NCBI GenBank assembly: GCA_018830645.1
Contig: JAHJSA010000033.1
Coordinates: 1 to 63,562, forward strand
Length of the DNA: 63,562 nt
Reading direction: 5' to 3'
DNA from: Actinomycetota bacterium
GTDB taxonomy: Bacteria > Actinomycetota > Thermoleophilia > RBG-16-64-13
Position 1 is the stretch's first letter. The number at the start of each line of letters is the position of its first letter. Below, piece by piece: positions 6,603-13,284 of the stretch. The position numbers and the translations under genes are program-made. The notes under the pieces were generated by a model, which was given only the letters and a program-made list of their open reading frames with translations, was not told the origin of the DNA and ran no database searches.

Positions 6603-8567
6603 ATGACCACCGACGCCACCATCACACACACGGGCGCCGCGGGCGCCAACGGCGCCACCACCGACGCCACCATCACAGCCGCGGGTGCCACCGCAACCGG
6701 CCCCGCCGCGACCACCGCAGTCGCCTCGACCGCCGCGGGCGCCAACGGCCCCACCACCCGCCCCGCCGTCGATCCGGCGGCCACGAAGGCGCCGTCCGAA
6801 CGGGTCACCGCCGCCCGCGGGCCCATCGTCTCCTGCGAGCAGTGCGGCATGTGCAGCTCCGCGTGCCCCATCACCGGGGTCGACGACTTCAACATCCGCC
6901 GCATCGAGCGCGCCGTGCAGCTCGGGGTGGTCGACGGGCTCCTCGGCTCGCGCCTGCCCTGGCTCTGCACCACCTGCGGCCGCTGCGAGGCCGCCTGCCC
7001 GAACGGCTACAAGATCATGACCACCACGCGCACCCTACGCGCGATGATGGCGGAGGAACTCACGCCGCCCATGGCGCCGTGCCGCAAGGCCTGCCCGGCG
7101 GGTATGGACGCTCCGCGCTACATCCGCCTCATCGCCGAGGGTCGCTTCGCCGACGCCTATGCGGTGATCCGCGAGTCGGCGCCGCTCCCCGGCGTGCTGG
7201 GCCGTGTCTGCGCCCACCCGTGCGAAGACCAGTGCCGGCGCACGGCGGTGAACCAGCCCATCTCCATCTGCTCGCTCAAGCGGTTCGCCTACGATCAGGC
7301 CGCCGCCGACTTCGCCCCGCCGAGCACGGCGGCCGACACCGGCAAGACCGTGGCCGTGGTGGGCTCGGGCCCCGCGGGTCTCACGGCCGCCTTCCACCTG
7401 CGCAAGAAGGGACACGCGGTCACGCTGCTGGAAGCCCGCGCGGAAGCGGGCGGCATGCTGCGCTACGGCATCCCCGCCTACCGGCTGCCTCAGGAGGTGC
7501 TCGACAAGGAGATCGGCGACATCCTAGCCATGGGCGTCGATTTCAAGCCGGATACGGCTCTGGGCGAGCAGGTGACCCTCGAGCAGCTGCAGGCCGAGCA
7601 CGACGCCGTGCTCCTCACCGTGGGCGCTCAGGTGAGCCGCAAGGTGAAGCTCGAGGGCGCGGACCATCCCGATGTCCTGTGGGGCGTGGAGTACCTGGCC
7701 GATGTCCGCTCCGGGCTCGACGTGCAGCTCAAGGGCCGGGTGGCTGTGGTGGGCGGCGGCAACGTGGCGGTGGATGTTGCCCTCACTGCCCTGCGCACCG
7801 GGGCCTCGAGCGTCGTCTTGGTGTCGCTGGAGAGCAGGGAGGAGATGCCGGCGTTCGCCTGGGAGGTGGAGGAGGCGCTCCAAGAAGGCGTCGAGATAGT
7901 CCCATCGTGGGGACCGGGGCGCATCCTGATCTCCGAATCGGGCGCCGACACGGGCGCCGACGGCGCCGGTGGACCGGTCGTCACGGGCATGGAACTGGTG
8001 CAGTGCACCTCGGTGTTCGACGACTCCGGCGCGTTCTGCCCGCTCTTCAGTGAAGACACGAAGGAGCTGGCCTGCGACCAGGTGATCCTGGCTATCGGGC
8101 AGTCCACCGACCTGACGTTCCTCGACCCGAGGGGTGAGGTACAGCTCATCGGTGGTCTGATCGACGTACGCCTTGAAGACCAGGCGACCGCGCTCGAGGG
8201 CGTGTTCGCCGCCGGCGACGCTGCCGCCAAAGCCCCCGGTACGCCGGGCACCATCGTCAACGCCATCGCGGCCGGCCGCCGCGCGGCCGGCGCTATCGAC
8301 GCCTTCCTTGGCGGCGACGGCGACACCTACGAGGTGATCGGTCCGCCCGATGCCCGTGTCGAGTACACCGGCGAGCGCGAGCCCGGTTTTGCCGACCTGG
8401 AACGGGTGGCCATGCCGGTGTTGGACCCCGCTGAGAGGGTCTGCGGGTTCGGTGAAGTGGCGTGCGGATTCGACGCGGAGGCGGCCGTGCACGAAGCACG
8501 GCGTTGTCTCAACTGCGATCTCGAGATAGTGATGGCCCGGGACGGGGGCCCGGCCGTGCATGCCTGA
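6603..8567 (+). CDS. HdrC-like iron-sulfur domain fused to a GltD/NfnB-like NAD(P)H oxidoreductase
   Basis: In this 654-residue protein, residues 1-72 are a T/A/G-rich low-complexity tail. Two HdrC-type [4Fe-4S] motifs follow (C78, C81, C84, C88 and C122, C125, C128, C132, the last in CTTCGRCEAACPNG). The remainder resembles the small subunit of glutamate synthase and NfnB-type flavoproteins: a Cys-rich N-terminal region (PCRKACPAG, then CAHPCEDQCRR), FAD motif VVGSGPAG, NAD(P)H motif VVGGGNVAVD and the terminal VFAAGDAA. It could pass electrons from NAD(P)H to the HdrA partners. It follows the HdrA-MvhD stop by seven bases and is probably the NAD(P)-reactive subunit of the same complex. Confidence 0.82.
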   Translation: MTTDATITHTGAAGANGATTDATITAAGATATGPAATTAVASTAAGANGPTTRPAVDPAATKAPSERVTAARGPIVSCEQCGMCSSACPITGVDDFNIRRIERAVQLGVVDGLLGSRLPWLCTTCGRCEAACPNGYKIMTTTRTLRAMMAEELTPPMAPCRKACPAGMDAPRYIRLIAEGRFADAYAVIRESAPLPGVLGRVCAHPCEDQCRRTAVNQPISICSLKRFAYDQAAADFAPPSTAADTGKTVAVVGSGPAGLTAAFHLRKKGHAVTLLEARAEAGGMLRYGIPAYRLPQEVLDKEIGDILAMGVDFKPDTALGEQVTLEQLQAEHDAVLLTVGAQVSRKVKLEGADHPDVLWGVEYLADVRSGLDVQLKGRVAVVGGGNVAVDVALTALRTGASSVVLVSLESREEMPAFAWEVEEALQEGVEIVPSWGPGRILISESGADTGADGAGGPVVTGMELVQCTSVFDDSGAFCPLFSEDTKELACDQVILAIGQSTDLTFLDPRGEVQLIGGLIDVRLEDQATALEGVFAAGDAAAKAPGTPGTIVNAIAAGRRAAGAIDAFLGGDGDTYEVIGPPDARVEYTGEREPGFADLERVAMPVLDPAERVCGFGEVACGFDAEAAVHEARRCLNCDLEIVMARDGGPAVHA

Positions 8568-8657
8568 CGGCCCGCCGCGTCCACCCGAGGCGATAGAGCG
8601 GGGCGGCGCGCCACGGCGCCCGCGTCCGCACGGGAGGGAAGGAGGTGGTCTGGTACG

Positions 8658-8688
8658 CCCCTGAAGGGGTCTTTGTCCCCATAAGGGG
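8658..8688 (+). promoter_or_regulatory. Tandem CCCC/GGGG hairpins in the 8568-8744 leader
   Basis: Two minimal hairpins repeat with a 19-base period: CCCC-TGAA-GGGG (8658-8669) and CCCC-ATAA-GGGG (8677-8688). The inner GGGG and CCCC could pair instead, giving mutually exclusive structures. They lie in the 177-base gap before the OYE-like gene. A riboswitch or attenuator role is speculative, and no known riboswitch consensus was recognised. Confidence 0.3.
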
Positions 8689-8744
8689 AGCACGCGACCG
8701 TACAAGACATGAGGGATGTCGCCTGAGGGAGAAGGAACGGAGCG

Positions 8745-10742
8745 ATGGCACGACAGATCTTTGAGTGGGACTACACGAACTACCCGGGGGCCAAGAAGTA
8801 CCCCCACGTATTCTCGCCGATCCAGCTCGGGAATCTCATAATCCCGAACCGGGTGAAGTACGCGGCGACCGAGGACAACCTCAACAGTCACGATGGATAC
8901 ATCACCGACGAAGACGTCGCCTACATGCGCGAGCGCGCCCGCGGCGTCGCCGGCGGCCTGTGCACCATGCAGGGCGTCTACATGGACGAGCGCCGCTACG
9001 GGCAGGGCTACGTGGGCCAAGCGGCGGCGTGGGATGACAAGTTCATCCCGGGCCTGAAACGCATCGCCGACGCGATCCACGAAGAGCGCGCGGTGGCCAA
9101 CTTCCAGCTGATGCACTGTGGCCGCGTGGGCGGCGTCGAGACCCCCTTCTGTGAGGGTCCGTCGTTCCTGCCCCAGCGTCTGCGTCTCTTCAAGCCCGTG
9201 CACGAGATGAGTCACGAAGAGGTCGAGATCTCGATCCAGCAGCACATCGACGCGGCCCGGCGCGGTATCGAGGCCGGCTTCGACGTCATGGAGATCTCAG
9301 GCATCGTGGGCTACCTGGTGTCGAACTTCCTCTCGTCGTACACCAACCGCCGCACCGACGAGTACGGGGGCGACATCTACGCCCGCTGCAAGTTCATGAC
9401 CGACATCATCAAGGGCGTCCGCGGGGCGATCGGCCCCGACATCCCGCTGATCATCCGCATCTGCGCGTGGGAACAGCTGGACGACGTGGGCGGCAACACC
9501 CAGGACGAGTCGATGATCGTCTACCAGGAGGCCGTGAAGGCCGGGGTGGACTCCATCAGCGTCACGGTGGGCTGGCAGGAGTCGATCGTTCCGGTGATCA
9601 GCCGCGACATCGACTTCGGCACCTGGCTCTGGGTGCCTGAGAACGCGAAGAAGTTCGTCGACGTGCCGCTCTCCATGGCATACCGGCTCTTCCACGCCGA
9701 CATGGCCGACAAGGCCATCGCCGACGGCAAGATCGATTACTGGGAGAACTGCCGTCCCCAGATCGCCGACCCCGACATGCCTCTGAAGTACCTCGAGGGT
9801 CGCGAAGAGGACATCCGCTGGTGCGTGGCCTGTAACGTCTGTTTGGCCCGCCTGTTCCGCGACGCGCCGATGACCTGCTACATCAACCCCACCTGCGCGC
9901 ACGAGAACGACCCCTCCTACTACCCGCAGCCGGCTTCCACCAAGAAGACGGTGTTCATCGCTGGCGGCGGTCCGGCCGGCCTCGAGTGTGCCTGGGTGGC
10001 CGCTGATCGCGGGCACGAGGTGCACGTGTACGACGATCGCGAGAAGCTCGGCGGCACGATCATCGACGCCGGCCTCGCCCCGTACAACGACGACGAGCTC
10101 TACCGCATCATCGAGTTCCACAAGGCTCAGTGCGACAAGCGCGGCGTGGAGTTCCACATCGGTGAGAAGCTCACGGCCGAGATCCTCGAGGAGGAACTCC
10201 CCGACACAGTGGTCATCGCCACCGGCGCCGACTACCTGCGCGGGAACGGCGCGCCCGGGTTCGACCGTGACAACGTGATCTCGCTCACCGAGGCGTTGTA
10301 CGAGACGAAGCCCGTGGGCGACCGCGTTGTGGTGTGGGGCAACAGGAAGCCCGGCATCGGCTGCGCTCTGGCGTTGGCCAAGAAGGGCAAGAAGGTCACA
10401 CTCGTCGGCGCGGAGCGCACCGTGGGCAAGGACATCAACCCGTCCTTCCGCTGGCGCTACAACATGTTCCTGCGCCAGAACGGCGTGACCAGCTACAACG
10501 ATTGCGACATCGCCGAGATCGAAGACGGCCGCGTGATCATCATGACCTACGATGGTCATCGCGTCCCGGTCGAGGCCGACACGGTGGTCTACGCCGAGCG
10601 TGGACCGAGTGCGTTCGCCGCCGAGTTGAAAGCAGCCGCCGCGGAAGAGAGCATCGAGACCTACGTCATCGGTGACGCCGTGGTTCCCCGGGGCCTGTCG
10701 GGCGCCGTGCACGACGGATACAAGATCGGGCTCCGGATCTGA
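8745..10742 (+). CDS. OYE-family FMN/FAD/[4Fe-4S] reductase (2,4-dienoyl-CoA reductase-like)
   Basis: This 665-residue protein has the three-part architecture of 2,4-dienoyl-CoA reductase, trimethylamine dehydrogenase and BaiCD/BaiH enzymes. It has an N-terminal FMN TIM barrel (FSPIQLGNLIIPNRV at the start, NRRTDEYGG near residue 200), a four-cysteine [4Fe-4S] site (CVACNVCLARLFRDAPMTC, about 361-379) and a C-terminal FAD/NAD(P) domain (FIAGGGPAG). The usual barrel motif AHGYLL reads IVGYLVSNFLS, so the conserved His before Gly-Tyr is missing and the substrate or proton donor may differ. It probably reduces an activated C=C bond of a pathway intermediate using electrons from the upstream complex. 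Confidence 0.85.
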   Translation: MARQIFEWDYTNYPGAKKYPHVFSPIQLGNLIIPNRVKYAATEDNLNSHDGYITDEDVAYMRERARGVAGGLCTMQGVYMDERRYGQGYVGQAAAWDDKFIPGLKRIADAIHEERAVANFQLMHCGRVGGVETPFCEGPSFLPQRLRLFKPVHEMSHEEVEISIQQHIDAARRGIEAGFDVMEISGIVGYLVSNFLSSYTNRRTDEYGGDIYARCKFMTDIIKGVRGAIGPDIPLIIRICAWEQLDDVGGNTQDESMIVYQEAVKAGVDSISVTVGWQESIVPVISRDIDFGTWLWVPENAKKFVDVPLSMAYRLFHADMADKAIADGKIDYWENCRPQIADPDMPLKYLEGREEDIRWCVACNVCLARLFRDAPMTCYINPTCAHENDPSYYPQPASTKKTVFIAGGGPAGLECAWVAADRGHEVHVYDDREKLGGTIIDAGLAPYNDDELYRIIEFHKAQCDKRGVEFHIGEKLTAEILEEELPDTVVIATGADYLRGNGAPGFDRDNVISLTEALYETKPVGDRVVVWGNRKPGIGCALALAKKGKKVTLVGAERTVGKDINPSFRWRYNMFLRQNGVTSYNDCDIAEIEDGRVIIMTYDGHRVPVEADTVVYAERGPSAFAAELKAAAAEESIETYVIGDAVVPRGLSGAVHDGYKIGLRI

Positions 10743-10772
10743 AAGGCTCCTATGAAGGAGGAGGGACCAGAA

Positions 10773-11294
10773 GTGTCGTTCGATGCGGAAAAGGAAATCG
10801 CAAAGCTCTGGGCCAAGTGCCAGGCTGTGCAGGACGAGAATCGGCGCACGTTCTATCAGTGCCGCGAGGCCGCCATCCAGATGGTGGGCGACGGTGCTGA
10901 TGAGAACGCCATCGCCTTGAAGGCGTGGGAGATCAAGGGCAAAGATGTCGCCAAGAGCTATCTGCCGCGTATCAGGATGGACAAGCCGAAGTTCGTGGAG
11001 AACATCGCCAAGCTGTTCGTGAACAGCTGGCGCAACCAAGGTGCGGTGGTGTCGGTGGAGCCGGGCGCGGACGAGAACGAAGTGTTCATCGTCTGGGAGC
11101 GTTGCCCGTGGCCCACGACGGCCAAGCAGTACGGCGCGCCGATGACGGAGGATCTGGCGGGGTGCGATCTGGCTCTTCAGACCACCATCGCCGACGTGGC
11201 CCTCTTCAGCAACCGCAACCTGAAGATCGAGACAACCAAGGCTATCCCCAGGGGCGAAGGCAAGTGCGTGCGCCGTCTCTGGCTGGAGCAGTGA
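10773..11294 (+). CDS. Small protein resembling the ATC-hydrolase family
   Basis: This 173-residue protein is alpha-rich at its N-terminus and ends in a beta-rich segment with conserved-looking motifs WERCPWPTTAKQYG, CDLALQTTIADVA and KAIPRGEGKCVRRLW. The late CPWP, Cys and IPRG.G.C pattern resembles the L-2-amino-thiazoline-4-carboxylate hydrolase (ATC hydrolase) family, a group that often sits beside redox operons without a proven role. GTG 10773 is preferred because AAGGAGGAGG (10756-10764) is ideally placed; ATG 10752 is an alternative adding seven residues. Two absolutely placed cysteines could bind a cluster or substrate. The function is unknown. Confidence 0.55.
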   Translation: MSFDAEKEIAKLWAKCQAVQDENRRTFYQCREAAIQMVGDGADENAIALKAWEIKGKDVAKSYLPRIRMDKPKFVENIAKLFVNSWRNQGAVVSVEPGADENEVFIVWERCPWPTTAKQYGAPMTEDLAGCDLALQTTIADVALFSNRNLKIETTKAIPRGEGKCVRRLWLEQ

Positions 11295-11306
11295 GGAGGC
11301 CGGCCT

Positions 11307-11516
11307 GTGGCAGCGCAAGTCGACTATAACAAGTGCACCATGTGCGGCGGGCTCACGCAGCCCCGGTGCGTGGAGATATGCCCCGACGAGGCCGTGCGGG
11401 TTCAGGACGGTCGCATCGTGGTGACCGAGTTCCTGTGCGAGGACTGCAACGAGTGCGGCATCGTGTGCCCCGACGACCGGGCCATCTGGGTGCCGGTCTC
11501 GGCGGTGACGTTCTAG
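11307..11516 (+). CDS. Ferredoxin-like [4Fe-4S] protein
   Basis: This 69-residue protein starts at GTG 11307, 12 bases after the preceding gene. Cysteines occur as CTMCGGLTQPRCVEICPD and CEDCNECGIVCPDD. The first motif has a five-residue insertion between its second and third cysteines, as in some POR-delta and HycB-type proteins, and the second is regular. It is a probable electron carrier paired with the OYE-like reductase or the neighbouring complex. The TAG stop is 11 bases before the epimerase start. Confidence 0.8.
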   Translation: MAAQVDYNKCTMCGGLTQPRCVEICPDEAVRVQDGRIVVTEFLCEDCNECGIVCPDDRAIWVPVSAVTF

Positions 11517-11527
11517 AAGGAGACCTC

Positions 11528-11959
11528 ATGAAGATCAACAAGATCGACCACATCTGCATCGCGGTCAAAGATCTGGATGCGGCCCGCAAACAGTGGGAGC
11601 CGATCCTGGGCAAGGTCGAGCCCGACGACCCCTACGTGGACGAAGCCTCCAAGATCCGCGTGGCCCGCTACATACTGGGTGACGTCGGCTTCGAGCTCAT
11701 GGAAGACCTCACCGGCGACGGCGACGTATCGAAGCACATCGCCGCCCGCGGCGAGGGCATCATGCTCATCGGACTGAACGTCGACAGCGCAGCCGACTCC
11801 GTGGCAGAGCTCAAGGAGAAGGGCTACCCGATCATCCCCGATCCGAAGTACGGCGACCTGCGTCCCTTCCGCGACTGCGAGTACGCGTTCGTGCACCCCA
11901 AGGCCGTCAACGGTGTGCTGTTGGAGCTGATAGACGACACGTGGGAGTCGGCTGAGTAG
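11528..11959 (+). CDS. mce: Methylmalonyl-CoA epimerase-like VOC protein
   Basis: This 143-residue vicinal-oxygen-chelate protein has two beta-alpha-beta-beta-beta halves. DHICIAVKDLDAA at residues 7-19 supplies the first metal ligand (His8), FELMEDLTGDG the central ligand region, and GVLLELIDD the C-terminal Glu ligand, as in methylmalonyl-CoA epimerase. The enzyme interconverts (2R)- and (2S)-methylmalonyl-CoA so that a B12 mutase can act. A mutase is encoded at 46868-48913, which makes the assignment pathway-consistent although they are 35 kb apart. GGAGA (11519-11523) precedes the ATG. It is the last gene of the operon. Confidence 0.8.
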   Translation: MKINKIDHICIAVKDLDAARKQWEPILGKVEPDDPYVDEASKIRVARYILGDVGFELMEDLTGDGDVSKHIAARGEGIMLIGLNVDSAADSVAELKEKGYPIIPDPKYGDLRPFRDCEYAFVHPKAVNGVLLELIDDTWESAE

Positions 11960-11995
11960 ACTCGTCGCGAGACGCCCGCGGACGGCCCACTTCGG

Positions 11996-12355
11996 TCAGG
12001 AGGGCCTGCCGGAGTGGTGCGCGGGTCGCCCTCTTTGGGCGGCCCGCGATCGGGTGTCGGCGGCGCTGTGGGCGGAGTCTCGCGTCTGCCGGGGGCGGTA
12101 GACGTCCATTCGGTGATCGATGCGGACGACGCGCACGGTGGCCGCGCTCTCGTCGATGCGATAGATCACGCGGTAGTCGCCGCGGCGGGCGACATGGTAC
12201 TCGGCCAGCTCTCTCCTGAGCCGCCGCCCTACTCGCGACGGCTCGTCGAGCAGCGCACCGGTGACGAACTCCACGATAGCCGCGGCCACCGACTCTGGGA
12301 GCCGCGCCGGCGTGCGTTCGGCCGACGGCGCAAGGCGCAGTTCAAAGCGGCCCAT
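11996..12355 (-). CDS. RelE/ParE-family toxin
   Basis: This 119-residue protein has a RelE-type core: RFELRLAPSAERTPARLPE, then RRELAEYHVARRGDYRVIYRIDES and VRVVRIDHRMDVYR. GDYRVIYRID and the RIDHR..VY ending are hallmarks of RelE toxins, ribosome-dependent mRNA interferases. The family normally ends just after VYRP. Here about 30 additional basic, low-complexity residues follow, probably the result of a lost stop codon. It lies 20 bases downstream of its antitoxin gene. Confidence 0.83.
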   Translation of the reverse strand: MGRFELRLAPSAERTPARLPESVAAAIVEFVTGALLDEPSRVGRRLRRELAEYHVARRGDYRVIYRIDESAATVRVVRIDHRMDVYRPRQTRDSAHSAADTRSRAAQRGRPAHHSGRPS

Positions 12356-12375
12356 TCTACCGTGTCATTATCGTG

Positions 12376-12648
12376 TCATTCTTTGACATACTTCGTCCGC
12401 GCGACAGCCGCCCATATCCCCAGCCCTGAATCGATATCGGCCTCGGCGCGCCGGATCTCTTCCATGGCACCCGGCACGGACAGCAGGTCGAGCGTCTCCT
12501 CGAGGGCTTCGAGATCGTCCGGGCTCATCAACACCGCCGCGGGTCGACCACGGCGCGTGATGAGCACCCGCTCGTGCTCAGATGCTACGCGGTCGACGAT
12601 CTCCGAGAGGTGGGCCTTCACGGCGGCGAGTGGCAGCGTCTCCGACAT
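12376..12648 (-). CDS. Phd/YefM-family antitoxin (RelB-like partner)
   Basis: This 90-residue protein contains ETLPLAAVKAHLSEIVDRV and ERVLITRRGRPAAVLMSPDDLEALEETLDLL, the complete Phd/YefM signature for dimerisation, DNA binding and the toxin-binding tail. The start is taken at the ATG preceding SETLPL (12648); in-frame ATGs at 12654, 12666 and 12684 would add a short hydrophobic stretch. An AT-rich region with overlapping TAATAATG/ATTATTAT-like sequence around the start (12650-12666) could hold the -10 and an autorepression site. Confidence 0.87.
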   Translation of the reverse strand: MSETLPLAAVKAHLSEIVDRVASEHERVLITRRGRPAAVLMSPDDLEALEETLDLLSVPGAMEEIRRAEADIDSGLGIWAAVARTKYVKE

Positions 12649-12773
12649 GACCATTATTATAGTCATGAAGGAAGCGTGCCGCAACGTCGAGCCCGACTCA
12701 GGCGCTCGCCTGGGGTTCGCCCGGCGAGCGACAGTGGCTCCGCTCGGCCATCCTGCGCCTGCCTGCCGGCCGC

Positions 12774-12989
12774 TCAGCCACTCGACGGCGTTCCCAGGAG
12801 CGCCGCCACGGAGGAGGTGACCGCCTTCCTATCCGCCTCCCCCAGAGCGCCGATCTTCCGGCGTATGAAGCGCAGATCGAGCGTGAAGAGCTTCATGCGG
12901 ACCACGGACGCGGCCGTCAAGCCGGCCGAATCAAGGTCGCATAGAGGCACGTCGAGTGGCCAGGGCGGGTTGCCCGCGCTGGTGATCAT
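12774..12989 (-). pseudogene. MazF/PemK-type toxin, C-terminal remnant
   Basis: The frame encodes ITSAGNPPWPLDVPLCDLDSAGL followed by SVVRMKLFTLDLRFIRRKIGALGEADRKAV, which matches the second half of the MazF/PemK fold: the strand after the catalytic Thr, then the conserved 'GL..SVVR....TLD..xIxRxIG.L' region. The N-terminal half with the catalytic Arg is absent. The frame upstream is replaced by a GC-rich stretch beginning in an 8-bp tandem repeat. It is almost certainly inactive. No MazE-like partner is visible. Confidence 0.68.
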
Positions 12990-13018
12990 GGCCGCATGGC
13001 CGCATGGTCGCATGGCCG
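12987..13018 (+). repeat. Four tandem copies of an 8-bp unit
   Basis: The unit CATGGCCG is repeated four times without gaps (12987, 12995, 13003, 13011); the third copy reads CATGGTCG. It lies exactly at the point where MazF homology ends. Each copy contains an ATG on the minus strand, and changes in copy number would shift frame, since 8 is not a multiple of 3. Confidence 0.95.
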
Positions 13019-13072
13019 ACCGGCTGCCGGCCGCGTGCGTCGCGCGCCCGCGGGTGCGGCGCGAGGAGTCTA

Positions 13073-13100
13073 TTGACGTCGGCCACGTTCGGCGTATCAT
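13073..13100 (+). promoter_or_regulatory. Promoter of the riboswitch-kimA unit
   Basis: TTGACG (13073-13078) and TATCAT (13095-13100), separated by 16 bases, form a strong housekeeping-type promoter. Transcription would begin near 13107, a few bases before the riboswitch aptamer. Confidence 0.75.
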
Positions 13101-13110
13101 CCGCGGTGCA

Positions 13111-13268
13111 CAAGCCTAGATCTACCCCGAAGGCGGGGCGGATACGGGGGAACCAGAGGGTGCCGCACAGGCGGCGCCCAGGGGCGAATCGCGCGTCGCC
13201 CGCCGCGAGGCGGACCACAGCGTAGGGTACTTCCGAGCCCGAGCCCGTCAGCTAACCCCGGCGGCACA
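13111..13268 (+). promoter_or_regulatory. c-di-AMP riboswitch (ydaO/yuaA class)
   Basis: The leader contains the conserved blocks of the ydaO/yuaA aptamer in order: GGGGGAACCAGAGGGTG (about 13147), CAGGGGCGAATC (about 13178), AGGGTACTTCCGAGCCCGAG (13223-13242) and CCGTCAGCTAACCCCGGCGGC split across 13245-13265. GCC at 13114-13116 and GGC near 13259-13265 can close the P1 stem as in characterised members. The ligand, c-di-AMP, turns downstream expression off. The ribosome-binding site GGAAGGA (13272-13278) begins right after the aptamer, so control could be at translation or by premature termination. The downstream gene is a KimA-type potassium importer, the expected target. Confidence 0.88.
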
Positions 13269-13284
13269 TACGGAAGGATGTACT

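Noticed and set aside
4487-6973. 828-codon antisense frame opposite HdrA-MvhD
   Set aside because: A shadow of the conserved plus-strand flavoprotein, with composition typical of reversed high-GC codons.
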